A stretch of 64,000 nucleotides of DNA. It comes from UKL13-2 sp038206765. GTDB lineage: Bacteria; Pseudomonadota; Gammaproteobacteria; Burkholderiales; Usitatibacteraceae. The DNA lies in contig JBBRAM010000013.1 of the NCBI GenBank assembly GCA_038206765.1, positions 49,721-113,720 on the forward strand, read 5' to 3'. The position numbers and the translations under genes are program-made. Shown piece by piece: positions 1 to 8,869 of the stretch (within the stretch, counting starts at the first letter, position 1; every line of letters begins with the position of its first letter). Below the pieces are notes generated by a model, which saw nothing but the letters and a program-made list of their open reading frames with translations, was not told the origin of the DNA and ran no database searches.

Positions 1-1
1 T

Positions 2-118
2 ACCGACCACGCTGCTAAACACATTGCCTTTAATCCTATTGAAACGACACATTGGAAAAGCGGACTGCGGATGAAAGTTATTGGGCGGCATATTCTTGGT
101 TGGCTCGGCTCATACTGA
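2..118 (+). CDS. Possible 3' end of an unknown gene
   Basis: A frame open from the window edge encodes about 38 residues (ending RHILGWLGSY) before a TGA at 116-118. It could be the C-terminus of a gene that starts outside the window. No family is recognised, and a random open frame of this length is quite possible. From the TGA to rlmF at 310 nothing else is evident. Confidence 0.2.
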   Translation, partial: TDHAAKHIAFNPIETTHWKSGLRMKVIGRHILGWLGSY

Positions 119-309
119 TCGCGCTTCCACGTGCTCAAAAATTCGTATCAAAAAATCGCGTTAAAAACTGGTACGAAACCAGTATATCAAGCGACAATGG
201 CGGTGTCGCAATTTGCGGTTCCATCCCATCATTGTATTTGACCGAATTTAGCTGAACTACATCACATCAAAACAAAAGCCATCAACGAACCAATTACACC
301 AATGCAATA

Positions 310-1281
310 ATGGCAAAAAATCCCCCGCCAAAAGTAACTGAAAAACTGAATCTCCACCCGCGCAACCGGCATCGCGGCCGTTACGATTTTCCGCTGCTGG
401 CCGAGGCCTTGCCGTCGTTGAGACAATTTTTAAAATCGAATCCTTATGATGCGTCAGAATCGACGATTGATTTTGCCGACGCTGGGGCGGTGAAAACGCT
501 GAACGCCGCTTTACTGAAACAGTTTTATGGCGTTTCACATTGGGATATTCCCGCCAACTATCTCTGCCCGCCGATTCCGGGACGCGCGGACTATTTGCAT
601 CACGTAGCCGATTTACTGGCTGCCGGTCATGGTGGCGCAATCCCGAGCGGTAAGACAACGCGCATTCTTGATATTGGCGTCGGCGCGAATTGCATTTACC
701 CGCTGATTGGCCAGCATGAATACGGATGGCGATTCGTGGGCACTGATGTGGATGCGGTCGCCGTGAAGGCCGCGCAAGAAATTGTCAGCGCGAATAGCTT
801 GCAGAATGTGATTGAGGTGCGGCTGCAGCTGTCATCACCTGAATCGGTTCCCGACATTTTTCGCGGTGTCTTGCGTTCTGAAGATGATGATTTTTTTGAC
901 GCGGTGATCTGCAATCCGCCGTTTCACAGCTCGGCCTATCAAGCGCGCGAAGGCTCGCTGCGCAAATGGAAAAATTTGCGAAAGGATGATGTGGCTGGCG
1001 GTGATAGCGAAATGCCCAGATTGAATTTCGGCGGACAAGGCGGCGAGCTGTGGTGTGAAGGTGGCGAGAAGGGCTTTATCACCCAGATGATTGAAGAAAG
1101 TGCTGAGCGCCCCACGCAAGCGCTTTGGTTTACCACCCTCGTTTCAAAAGAAGAAAATCTACCCGTGATTTATGCCGCGCTGAAAGAAGCGAAAACCGCG
1201 AAAGTTGAGACGATCAACATGGGGCAAGGCCAAAAGAAAAGCCGCATCGTTGCTTGGCGGTTCATGAAAATAAAAAAATAA
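310..1281 (+). CDS. rlmF: 23S rRNA (adenine(1618)-N(6))-methyltransferase RlmF
   Basis: SAM-dependent methyltransferase of the RlmF/YbiN family, which methylates N6 of A1618 in 23S rRNA. The 323-residue product has the family N-terminus (LHPRNRHRGRYDF), a glycine-rich SAM-binding motif ILDIGVGANC near residues 119-128, and the N6-adenine catalytic motif NPPF at 202-205 followed by HSSA. Length is normal for the family. It starts at ATG 310 and stands alone, with 218 bp before the next gene. The family assignment is firm; activity is inferred from the conserved motifs. Confidence 0.93.
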   Translation: MAKNPPPKVTEKLNLHPRNRHRGRYDFPLLAEALPSLRQFLKSNPYDASESTIDFADAGAVKTLNAALLKQFYGVSHWDIPANYLCPPIPGRADYLHHVADLLAAGHGGAIPSGKTTRILDIGVGANCIYPLIGQHEYGWRFVGTDVDAVAVKAAQEIVSANSLQNVIEVRLQLSSPESVPDIFRGVLRSEDDDFFDAVICNPPFHSSAYQAREGSLRKWKNLRKDDVAGGDSEMPRLNFGGQGGELWCEGGEKGFITQMIEESAERPTQALWFTTLVSKEENLPVIYAALKEAKTAKVETINMGQGQKKSRIVAWRFMKIKK

Positions 1282-1499
1282 TAGTGCGCTGATCGCTACC
1301 CAGCCGCGGCGTGTTGTCTTTCCAACTGCGCCTGCTTGTCGCCGCTTGGCAACACATTTTCGCTCTCGCGAACCACAATACATCAACGAATCAATAACTT
1401 AAAACTTGGCATTGCTATTGCTCATACCCGGCGTCGTATTGGTTTACGCGCGGCTTCGAACCATGCGAATCACGATTCGGGGAAACAAGGGGGATTGTC

Positions 1500-3680
1500 A
1501 TGCTGAAGGATTTGTTGTCTTTTTGGTGCGCGAGCGCTTGCAGTGCGCTCGTCAACGCATCGACTGTTTGCAAAAATAGGCCCCATGCCTTAATAACAGG
1601 TGCGTTACTTTTTTTGGCGCCGGGAATGGTCAGCGCGCAAACGGCAGACGAGTTGCAGCCGCTCTATCGCCTCTATTCACCCATCCTTGGCGGCCATGTT
1701 TACACACCCAATACAGTCGGCTATTCGCAGCTCACTGAGATCGGCTGGAAACCGGAAGGGCCGTCGTTTCGGGTGATGAAAGCGGCAGGGGTGGTCTCAG
1801 GTGCCGCAGGAGCTATCACGACGGTTCCGTTCACACGGCTTTTTAACGCAAACATTGGCCGCCACGTCATGACGACGGACCAGACCCAAGTCAGTGCGTT
1901 TGCCTCGCTGGGCTGGACAAATGAAGGGGCGCGCGGTTTTATCTTACCTAGCAAAGTGGACGGGACCGTGCCGATTTTTCGGTTGTATTCGCCGGTCTTT
2001 AATTCGTATATTTATTTGACGAGCGAGGCAGATCGCGATGCCGTCGTTACCGCAGGTTGGAAATTTGAGCGACTCGAAGGCTATGCGTGGCCAGTGTCCA
2101 CCAAGCCCCTCGCCAAACCAGACGCGCTCAGGTTTTTAACACAAGCCACTTTCGGACCTAACGATCTTGAAATAAAACGCATCAACACCGCCGGGTTGGA
2201 TGGCTGGATTGACGATCAATTGTTGCGCACGGCGACGCCGCATATGAATTACTTAAACGCCGCTAGAGCGCGTCGAGTCGCAGGCTCCACAGATGGGCGC
2301 GGCGATTATGCCGAGGAGGATTCATACGAAGCGATTTGGCAGCAATGGCTCTGGGGCAACGACCAGTTGCGCGCGCGAATGAGTTTTGCGTTTAGCGAAA
2401 TCATGGTCATCTCCAACACCGCGCCCGACATCTATCCTGAGGCGATGTCGACTTACATGGACGTGGTCAACAAAAATGCGCTGGGAAATTATCGCGATTT
2501 ATTGCAGGCCGTGACACTCACACCTGCGATGGGCTATTACCTCAATATGATGGGTAGTGAAAAAGAGGATAAGGTCAACAACAAATTTCCAAATCAAAAT
2601 TTTGCGCGCGAGGTGCTGCAATTATTTTCCGTCGGCCTGTATTTATTAAACCCGGATGGAAGCCGTAAAGTCGACGCAGCAGGCAAAACCATACCAACCT
2701 ACGACGAGGATACAGTGGTTGGTTTTTCGCAAGCGTTTAGCGGCTGGAATTTTGGCGGCAATGATACCAACGATCCCGATCGGTTTGATAACGCGGAAGA
2801 ACACTGGGGCATCCCCATGATTGCGTGGGCAAGCAAGCATTCCTCGGGCACTAAGAAATTGCTCGGAGGCACTATCTTGCCCGACGGGCAGACGCCTGAA
2901 AATGACTTGCGTGATGCGCTGGATAATATTTTTAATCATCCCAATACGGCGCCGTTTATATCGCGACAATTGATCCAACGGTTTGTCACCTCAAACCCGT
3001 CAGCGCCTTACGTGGCGCGGGTTTCAGCGGTATTTGCGAATAACGGAAAGGGAGTACGCGGGGATTTAGGCGCGGTCATAAAAGCGATTTTGATGGATGT
3101 TGAAGCCCGCGACACCACTCTCGTTACCAACAATATCAAAGCGGGCAAGCAGCGCGAGCCGGTAATACGCCTCGCCAACATTCTGCGAGCGTTTAATGCA
3201 ACCTCCAAAAATGGCCGCAACAACATTCAATACCTCGATAGCGCCGATGATGCCTTGGGGCAAAGTCCGTTGCTAGCGCCTTCTGTGTTTAACTTTTTTT
3301 CACCGTTCTACACCCGCCCCGGCAAGCTCGCTGCATCTGGCATGGTGGCCCCCGAGTTTCAAATAACGAATGAAATTCAAACCATTGGCACATCCAATTT
3401 TTTCTATGACTTGGTGAAAAACGAAAGTTACGGCGATGGCGATAGTCGCGTCAAGCTCGATTTAAAACCCGCAAAAGCCGTTGCCGAAGATCCGGCCGCG
3501 CTGGTCGATTATTTGGCTGGATTGCTGACCTTTGGCCAACTCTCTGCCGCGACCCGTGACAACATCATTACCAGCGTGGCGGCAGTACCATTTAAAAATG
3601 CTGACTACGAGCGCACGCTGCGCACCCGCACCGCATTGACGCTGCTGGTGCTCTCGCCTGATTTTGTGATTTTAAAATAA
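1500..3680 (+). CDS. Exported DUF1800 protein with N-terminal DUF5648-like repeats
   Basis: A 726-residue protein. A hydrophobic stretch at residues 31-46 ending in VSAQ looks like a signal peptide with a long N-region. The start at ATG 1500 follows a strong AAGGGGGA ribosome site. Three degenerate repeats (about 54-93, 110-149 and 158-197) share the pattern RLYSP..G.H.YT...GW..EG, typical of DUF5648, a repeat seen in secreted proteins. From about 205 to the end is a DUF1800 domain (RFLTQATFGP, NFAREVLQLFSVGLY, FSGWNF, FNHPNTAPFISRQLIQRFV). The biochemical role of DUF1800 is unknown. It lies 1 bp from the DUF1501 gene and the two probably form one operon; such pairs are common in proteobacteria and planctomycetes. 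Confidence 0.88.
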   Translation: MLKDLLSFWCASACSALVNASTVCKNRPHALITGALLFLAPGMVSAQTADELQPLYRLYSPILGGHVYTPNTVGYSQLTEIGWKPEGPSFRVMKAAGVVSGAAGAITTVPFTRLFNANIGRHVMTTDQTQVSAFASLGWTNEGARGFILPSKVDGTVPIFRLYSPVFNSYIYLTSEADRDAVVTAGWKFERLEGYAWPVSTKPLAKPDALRFLTQATFGPNDLEIKRINTAGLDGWIDDQLLRTATPHMNYLNAARARRVAGSTDGRGDYAEEDSYEAIWQQWLWGNDQLRARMSFAFSEIMVISNTAPDIYPEAMSTYMDVVNKNALGNYRDLLQAVTLTPAMGYYLNMMGSEKEDKVNNKFPNQNFAREVLQLFSVGLYLLNPDGSRKVDAAGKTIPTYDEDTVVGFSQAFSGWNFGGNDTNDPDRFDNAEEHWGIPMIAWASKHSSGTKKLLGGTILPDGQTPENDLRDALDNIFNHPNTAPFISRQLIQRFVTSNPSAPYVARVSAVFANNGKGVRGDLGAVIKAILMDVEARDTTLVTNNIKAGKQREPVIRLANILRAFNATSKNGRNNIQYLDSADDALGQSPLLAPSVFNFFSPFYTRPGKLAASGMVAPEFQITNEIQTIGTSNFFYDLVKNESYGDGDSRVKLDLKPAKAVAEDPAALVDYLAGLLTFGQLSAATRDNIITSVAAVPFKNADYERTLRTRTALTLLVLSPDFVILK

Positions 3681-3693
3681 TGTGAGGCACATG

Positions 3694-5085
3694 ATGAAAT
3701 CAAACCAACCTATCAACGCAAAAAATAAACCGCGCCGCGTCTTTATACAGCAAGCTTCTGCCTTGGCGGCCGCGCCAATGCTCGCCTCTATGGGCATGAC
3801 CGAATCGCTCGCCCAGTCTGTGCAAGGCGCTCCAGACTACAAAGCATTGGTGTGTATTTTTATGTTCGGCGGTAACGACGGTAATAATTTGCTGATCCCG
3901 CGCGACCCAGCGGACTGGAACCAGTACGCTGGGCCGCGTGGCCGTTTGGCGATTCCCCGCGATCAAACTTTGTCAATCAAACCGAGCAATGTGCAGGGTC
4001 GCGAATTTGGCTTGCATCCGGCGATGACGGGCATTCAAACGCTATTTAATGCTGGCAAAGCCGCTCTAGTGGCGAACCTTGGCACGTTGGCCGCACCGCT
4101 CACCAAAGCACAATATCAAAATAGTCAGGTGCAAAAACCGAGCAATTTGTTTTCGCACAGCGATCAACAGTTTTTGTGGAATACAGGAATTGCCGATAAT
4201 TCGCTGCGATCTGGATGGGGCGGGCGTTTGGGCGATCGAGTGGCAGCGATGAACCAATCTGGCAGCCTCACGACTTGTTTGTCGGTCGGCGGAAATTCAA
4301 CCTTCTTGAATGGTGACTCGATTCGGCCGTTTCCGGTTTCGCCCTCAGGGCAATTTGGGTTGGATTTTTTAGATTCGGGCAACGGGGGTGACAGCGATAC
4401 GGTGGCGCTATCACAAGGCATGACCAGGATGTTAGCGCAGCCGCAAGCGAATGTGATGGACAGCGTTTGGCTCGAAATTTTGGGCGGCTCTATCGTTAAT
4501 CAAAAACAACTCTCAACGGCTCTCAATGGAGCCCCTCTGTTTCAAACTGCGTTCCCTGATACCGGGCTTGCAAATGCGTTGAAAATGGTCGCGCGGCTCA
4601 TTTCGGTACGCTCGACATTCGGCGCAAAACGCCAGGTATTTTTTGCCGGTATTGGCGGCTTTGACACTCACGGCGAAGATCAGCTACAGCGTCAACAAGA
4701 GCTGCTGGGCGAGGTTTCTGGCGCGATGACCGCGTTCTATAACGCCACCGTGGAACTTGGTGTGGGCAACAACGTGACGGCTTTTACGGCGAGCGATTTT
4801 GGTCGAAATTTCCCCACCAACGGGCGCGGGAGCGATCATGGCTGGGGCAGCCACCATCTCGTGGTGGGTGGCGGGGTCAAGGGCAATGCGCTGTATGGGA
4901 CGTTCCCAACGCTCATGATGGACGGCCCCGATGATGCCGGTGAAGGCCGCTGGATTCCCACAACATCTGTCGACCAATATGCGGCGACGATGGCATCGTG
5001 GTTTGGGGTAAATAACGGCGACGTGAATTTAGTGTTCCCGAACCTGAAGCGGTTTGCGTCTGCGAATCTGGGGTTTATGGCTTAA
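3694..5085 (+). CDS. Tat-exported DUF1501 protein
   Basis: DUF1501 family, related to the alkaline phosphatase/sulfatase fold; substrate unknown. The N-terminus carries a twin-arginine signal (PRRVFIQQ, arginines at 14-15, then an alanine-rich hydrophobic segment and SLAQS), so it is expected to be folded in the cytoplasm and exported by Tat. Family motifs include FMFGGNDGNN, GGFDTHGEDQ and GSDHGWGSHH. ATG 3694 is chosen because GAGG lies 6 bases upstream; ATG 3691 is also possible. It directly follows the DUF1800 gene. The 463-residue length is usual. Confidence 0.88.
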   Translation: MKSNQPINAKNKPRRVFIQQASALAAAPMLASMGMTESLAQSVQGAPDYKALVCIFMFGGNDGNNLLIPRDPADWNQYAGPRGRLAIPRDQTLSIKPSNVQGREFGLHPAMTGIQTLFNAGKAALVANLGTLAAPLTKAQYQNSQVQKPSNLFSHSDQQFLWNTGIADNSLRSGWGGRLGDRVAAMNQSGSLTTCLSVGGNSTFLNGDSIRPFPVSPSGQFGLDFLDSGNGGDSDTVALSQGMTRMLAQPQANVMDSVWLEILGGSIVNQKQLSTALNGAPLFQTAFPDTGLANALKMVARLISVRSTFGAKRQVFFAGIGGFDTHGEDQLQRQQELLGEVSGAMTAFYNATVELGVGNNVTAFTASDFGRNFPTNGRGSDHGWGSHHLVVGGGVKGNALYGTFPTLMMDGPDDAGEGRWIPTTSVDQYAATMASWFGVNNGDVNLVFPNLKRFASANLGFMA

Positions 5086-5101
5086 CAGGTGGCTTAACAA
5101 A
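5078..5101. repeat. 12-bp tandem duplication at the end of the DUF1501 gene
   Basis: Two near-identical 12-bp units (TGGCTTAACAGG, then TGGCTTAACAAA). The first copy contains the TAA stop of the DUF1501 gene, and the second brings another stop-like TAA just downstream. Confidence 0.7.
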
Positions 5102-5138
5102 ATGACATGGCGAACGCAGCGCAACCATCAAGCTATCC

Positions 5139-6065
5139 TTAGTGGTGGCTTCGAACCCAGCGCTTCCATTCGTCAAACATCGCGGGATGTCGTGCGGCAA
5201 TGGCGGATTTTTGCCATGAACCTTCCCATGCGCCTTTAGCATCCACACTGCGCCAATAATCGTCTTGCATGATGGTGGCCATTTTGCCGCCCGCCTCTTC
5301 TAATATCAAGGCGCCCGCTGCGTAATCCCAAGGTTGTTCGCCCGCATGGATAAACGCATCGACGCGTCCACAGGCCATGTGGCACCACTGCAAAACGGAC
5401 GCGCCACTCGCCATAATTTTTTTACCCGGCGAGTTAATATCTGCGTTTTTGCTCAATGCGGTTTTGATACGACCCAATAATTTGAAGCGCCCCACTTCAA
5501 TCGTGGCCTCCGATAAAGGTTTGGCCGGCAGCGGCTTTAATCGTTTGGTTTCGCCGTGGCTATTGATCATCCACGCTCCGCCGCCGCGCACAGCATGAAA
5601 CACCTCGTTTAAATTGGGATCAAAAATCGCGCCGAATTGGCTTTCTCGTCGATTTTCAACGCGGCGCATCAGCGCAATGGAAATACCAAAATAGCGTTTT
5701 CCGTTCGTGAAATTGCCGGTGCCGTCCAGAGGATCAACGCACCATAGCCAATCGGCATCGCGCCAAAGTTGTTGCTGGACATCAGGCGGCATTTCTTCAC
5801 CAAGCACAGGGCAGTCAAAGAGCGTCGGTAGTACACGCGCCAACACGGCCTCAACCGCGCGATCTGCTTCGGTCACGACCGTACCGTCGTACTTGCGTTC
5901 TGCCGCCACGTGTTTGAAGCGCGGCATCAGTTCGGTCTCGGCGACATCGCGCAGTAACGCGATAACAGGCGCTGCCAACGCGCTCAAGCCGTTTAAATCG
6001 ATGCGACTTTCAGCGGAGGATTGCCCGAAGAACGGGGCTAGACGGGCAGTTTGAGAGGGTTGCAT
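5139..6065 (-). CDS. Inositol monophosphatase family protein (histidinol-phosphatase-like or CysQ-like)
   Basis: Mg2+-dependent, Li+-sensitive phosphatase superfamily. The 308-residue product has the three metal-site motifs: VTEADRA, GEEMP with DPLDGTGNF, and QPWDYAAGALILEEAGG near the C-terminus. Members hydrolyse inositol phosphates, 3'-phosphoadenosine phosphates or histidinol phosphate, and the sequence alone does not say which. Start 6065 (MQPSQ) is preferred. ATG 6095 would add ten residues encoded by a short tandem repeat. Neither start has a clear Shine-Dalgarno sequence. It converges on the DUF1501 gene and diverges from rsmE. Confidence 0.85.
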   Translation of the reverse strand: MQPSQTARLAPFFGQSSAESRIDLNGLSALAAPVIALLRDVAETELMPRFKHVAAERKYDGTVVTEADRAVEAVLARVLPTLFDCPVLGEEMPPDVQQQLWRDADWLWCVDPLDGTGNFTNGKRYFGISIALMRRVENRRESQFGAIFDPNLNEVFHAVRGGGAWMINSHGETKRLKPLPAKPLSEATIEVGRFKLLGRIKTALSKNADINSPGKKIMASGASVLQWCHMACGRVDAFIHAGEQPWDYAAGALILEEAGGKMATIMQDDYWRSVDAKGAWEGSWQKSAIAARHPAMFDEWKRWVRSHH

Positions 6066-6069
6066 AGGC

Positions 6070-6099
6070 ACAGATACAGATACAACTACAGACAAATAC
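6070..6099. repeat. 6-bp tandem repeat upstream of the IMPase gene
   Basis: Five consecutive hexamers: ACAGAT, ACAGAT, ACAACT, ACAGAC, AAATAC, so the array degenerates towards the right. It begins 5 bp from the preferred IMPase start and overlaps the alternative upstream start. Confidence 0.65.
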
Positions 6100-6176
6100 G
6101 CACCGATACGGCAGTTGCTAACAGAACAGATGCGACCAACGTAAAACTCCGCTTAAAAATGTATAAGCAGTATCGA

Positions 6177-6182
6177 TATAAT
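6177..6182 (+). promoter_or_regulatory. Possible -10 element for rsmE
   Basis: A perfect TATAAT lies 49 bp before the rsmE ATG in the divergent intergenic space. The -35 region is only weakly matched (TTAAAA about 18 bp upstream), so this is a suggestion only. Confidence 0.35.
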
Positions 6183-6230
6183 ACGCTACTCGTTTTGAGC
6201 CTCTCATTTTAATTGCCTAGCCGCCCCTCA

Positions 6231-6986
6231 ATGCTTCAGCCTCGATTTTTTGCTTCGTTGCCATTGCCCCGCGATGCGGAGTTGCCTATCGAGATCACGC
6301 TTGATGAAAAAGCATTTACGCACATACGCGTACTCCGGCTTCATCAGAACGATGAAATCGCAATATTTGACGGCGCAGGCGGCGAATTTTCGGCATCTAT
6401 TTTAAACATCGGCAAGCGCGATGTTCGCGTGCAGTTACGCGCCTATCGTTCGGTTGAACGCGAATCATCAATGCGTATCACGCTGGTGCAGGCTCTCGCC
6501 ACCGGCGACAAGATGGATTGGATTATTCAAAAGGCGACTGAACTGGGTGTTACCGCGATTCAACCAATTCAAACGCAACGCGCCACCGCCAAGCTCAATA
6601 CCGAACGCGCCGAAAAGCGGGCAGCGCACTGGCAGGGGGTGGCCATAGCGGCGTGCGAACAATGTGGCCGCAACCGCGTACCGACGGTGTTATCGGTAAT
6701 AGATTTTGGCGATTGGATTGCGCGGAGCGGCGAGGCGCAAGATGAAGGCACACGCGTGCTGCTTGATCCCAACGCGAGCGCATCGTTGACGGCACAAACC
6801 GATAACGCCAAAAAATCCATTGCACTGATCATCGGCCCGGAAGGTGGCTTCGCCCCTGATGAAATTGCAGTTGCGATTCGCCATGGCGTCGAAACTGCGC
6901 GTTTTGGTCTGCGCGTGTTGCGCACCGAAACCGCTGGAATTGCCGCAATTGCCGCGCTACAAGCTCAGTTTGGCGATTTGAGTTGA
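6231..6986 (+). CDS. rsmE: 16S rRNA (uracil(1498)-N(3))-methyltransferase RsmE
   Basis: SPOUT-fold methyltransferase that makes m3U1498 in 16S rRNA. The C-terminal half shows the knot motifs LIIGPEGGFAPDE and LRVLRTETAG; the N-terminal PUA-like part has HIRVLRL and FDGAGGEF. ATG 6231 (MLQPRFFAS) gives 251 residues, normal for the family. A TTG at 6213 would add six residues and is less likely. It is transcribed divergently from the IMPase gene. Confidence 0.94.
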   Translation: MLQPRFFASLPLPRDAELPIEITLDEKAFTHIRVLRLHQNDEIAIFDGAGGEFSASILNIGKRDVRVQLRAYRSVERESSMRITLVQALATGDKMDWIIQKATELGVTAIQPIQTQRATAKLNTERAEKRAAHWQGVAIAACEQCGRNRVPTVLSVIDFGDWIARSGEAQDEGTRVLLDPNASASLTAQTDNAKKSIALIIGPEGGFAPDEIAVAIRHGVETARFGLRVLRTETAGIAAIAALQAQFGDLS

Positions 6987-7064
6987 TTGGGTTACCTAAA
7001 TTAAGGATCGCTCAGCCTTAGCCTGTTAAAATTAATACTAATATTTCAATTCGATCCGCAAAAA

Positions 7065-8411
7065 ATGGCCCCGCACACTCAACTCGCCGCAAAAAAACTC
7101 GAAGTCTTTGTCAAGTGGTTCCGCTCGGCAACCCCGTTCATTCATGAATTCGGCGGCGGCACGATTGTGATTGCCTTCGGTGGCGAGGTGTTGTCTGACG
7201 GCGAACTAATGCAGCTCGCGCACGACATCAATGTGTTGGTGAGCCTAGAAGTGCGCGTGGTGCTGGTCCACGGCACGCGGCCGCAGATTGAAGACCAACT
7301 CAAACAACATGGCGTAACGGCACGGTATGGCGAAGGTCGCCGTATTACCGACGATGCCGCGCTGAAATGTGTGAAAGAAGCCAACGGCATTGTGCGGATG
7401 GAAATTGAAGCCACGCTCTCGACAGAGCTGGCGAATTCGCCGATGGCGGGTGCGGATATCCGTGTGTCATCCGGCAATTTTATTACTGCCAAACCATTTG
7501 GCGTGCATAACGGTGTGGATTTTATGCACACTGGTCAGGTGCGGAAGGTGGATGTGGAAGGCATTACGCGCCGCTTGGACGATCATGAAGTCGTGCTGAT
7601 CTCCCCGATTGGTTTCTCGCCGACCGGCGATATTTTTAACTGCACCCTTGAAGACGTGGCGACTTCAGTGGCGACGGCATTGAAGGCTGACAAACTCATT
7701 TTTCTCACCGAGGCGATGGGCGCTACCGACACAAAAGGCAAGTTGCTCGGTGAGCTAACGGCGCAACAGGCGCAAGATTTACTCGCGGTTCCGCAAGCGA
7801 CCAGTACGCTATCGGACGATGTGCGGTTCTACTTACCCTGCACGATCCGCGCCGTACGCGATGGCGTGAAGCGTGCACATTTGATTAGCCGCCATATCGA
7901 CGGCGCGATTTTGATGGAACTGTTTACCCATCACGGTATCGGCACGATGGTAGTACTGGAATCGCCCGACAAGCTGCGTGATGCGAGGCGCGACGACGTA
8001 GACGGCATTCTAGCGATCATTGATCCGCTCGTCACACAGGGCGTACTGGTAAAGCGCGAGCGCGGCTTGATCGAGGCTGAGATTGATCGCTTTATGGTCC
8101 TAGAGGAGGGCGAGGAGATTATCGGCTGCGCGGCACTGTACCCGTTCCCCCACGATAAATCGGTGGAACTAGCATGCTTAGCGGTGAATCCTTTCTATCG
8201 CGACGGTGGGCGCGGCGAACGCATATTGGGCTTTGCCGAAAAGCGCGCCAAGGAAAAAGGGTTCAAAACATTGTTTGTCCTTTCTACCCAAACAACACAA
8301 TGGTTTGTAGAGCGCGGCTTTGTGGAAAGTGATGTCGGCAAGTTGCCTGCCGAAAAACAGGCCTTATATAACTATCAGCGACGCAGCAAGATTTATAGCA
8401 AATCGCTTTAG
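7065..8411 (+). CDS. argA: Amino-acid N-acetyltransferase (N-acetylglutamate synthase)
   Basis: First step of arginine biosynthesis: acetyl-CoA plus glutamate gives N-acetylglutamate. The 448 residues have the classical two-domain form. An amino-acid-kinase-like domain (about 20-290; FGGEVL, VLVHGTRPQI, GRRITD) provides arginine feedback in characterised members. A GNAT acetyltransferase domain (about 300-448) has LACLAVNPFYRDGGRGERIL as acetyl-CoA loop and TTQWFVERGF. The start at ATG 7065 agrees with the family. yggX follows 30 bp downstream. Confidence 0.95.
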   Translation: MAPHTQLAAKKLEVFVKWFRSATPFIHEFGGGTIVIAFGGEVLSDGELMQLAHDINVLVSLEVRVVLVHGTRPQIEDQLKQHGVTARYGEGRRITDDAALKCVKEANGIVRMEIEATLSTELANSPMAGADIRVSSGNFITAKPFGVHNGVDFMHTGQVRKVDVEGITRRLDDHEVVLISPIGFSPTGDIFNCTLEDVATSVATALKADKLIFLTEAMGATDTKGKLLGELTAQQAQDLLAVPQATSTLSDDVRFYLPCTIRAVRDGVKRAHLISRHIDGAILMELFTHHGIGTMVVLESPDKLRDARRDDVDGILAIIDPLVTQGVLVKRERGLIEAEIDRFMVLEEGEEIIGCAALYPFPHDKSVELACLAVNPFYRDGGRGERILGFAEKRAKEKGFKTLFVLSTQTTQWFVERGFVESDVGKLPAEKQALYNYQRRSKIYSKSL

Positions 8412-8441
8412 CATTTTTCGTAATTTAAACAGGAGCATCAC

Positions 8442-8714
8442 ATGCCCAGAATGATTCAATGTATCAAACTCAAAACCGAAGCCGAAGGCCTCGATTTCGC
8501 ACCTTATCCGGGCCCAATTGGCAAACAGATTTACGAGCAGGTTTCCAAGGTAGCCTGGAAAGAATGGCAGGAAGACCAAAAACGTTTGGTGAATGAAAAC
8601 CGTTTGAATTTGGCCGATCAACGCGCCCGTAAATATTTGGAGGAGCAAATGATGCGCCACTTTTTTGGTGACGGTGCGGAGAAGGCTTCGGGTTACGTTC
8701 CGCCTGCCAGCTAG
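8442..8714 (+). CDS. yggX: Fe(2+)-trafficking protein YggX
   Basis: A small 90-residue protein that protects iron-sulfur clusters against oxidative damage and is thought to handle Fe2+. It shows the family signature: MIQCIKL with a conserved Cys, LDFAPYPG, GKQIYEQVSKVAWKEW, and EEQMMRHFFG. AGGAG lies 7 bases before ATG 8442. It lies 30 bp behind argA, probably co-transcribed, and ends at a shared terminator. Confidence 0.95.
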   Translation: MPRMIQCIKLKTEAEGLDFAPYPGPIGKQIYEQVSKVAWKEWQEDQKRLVNENRLNLADQRARKYLEEQMMRHFFGDGAEKASGYVPPAS

Positions 8715-8824
8715 CATCGATAAAAGTAAAACCCAACTTTTGTTTGATTGATCGACATGCAATCGGCGGTAAAGGCAGACTATTTAATGCATAAACCCCA
8801 GCTAAAATCATTTAACAAAATAAA

Positions 8825-8853
8825 AACGCCGCATAGTTTGCGGCGTTCTTGTT
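8825..8853. terminator. Bidirectional intrinsic terminator between yggX and phoU
   Basis: A perfect 9-bp stem (AACGCCGCA pairing with TGCGGCGTT, loop TAGTT). On plus it is followed by CTTGTTT, and on minus by TTTATTTT. It lies between two converging genes and can end both transcripts. Confidence 0.85.
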
Positions 8854-8869
8854 TGCGAGGCTCAGCAAC

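Noticed and set aside
52..255. A 67-codon frame at the left edge starting with TTG
   Set aside because: No ribosome site, no recognisable product, and its frame overlaps the possible 3' end of another gene.
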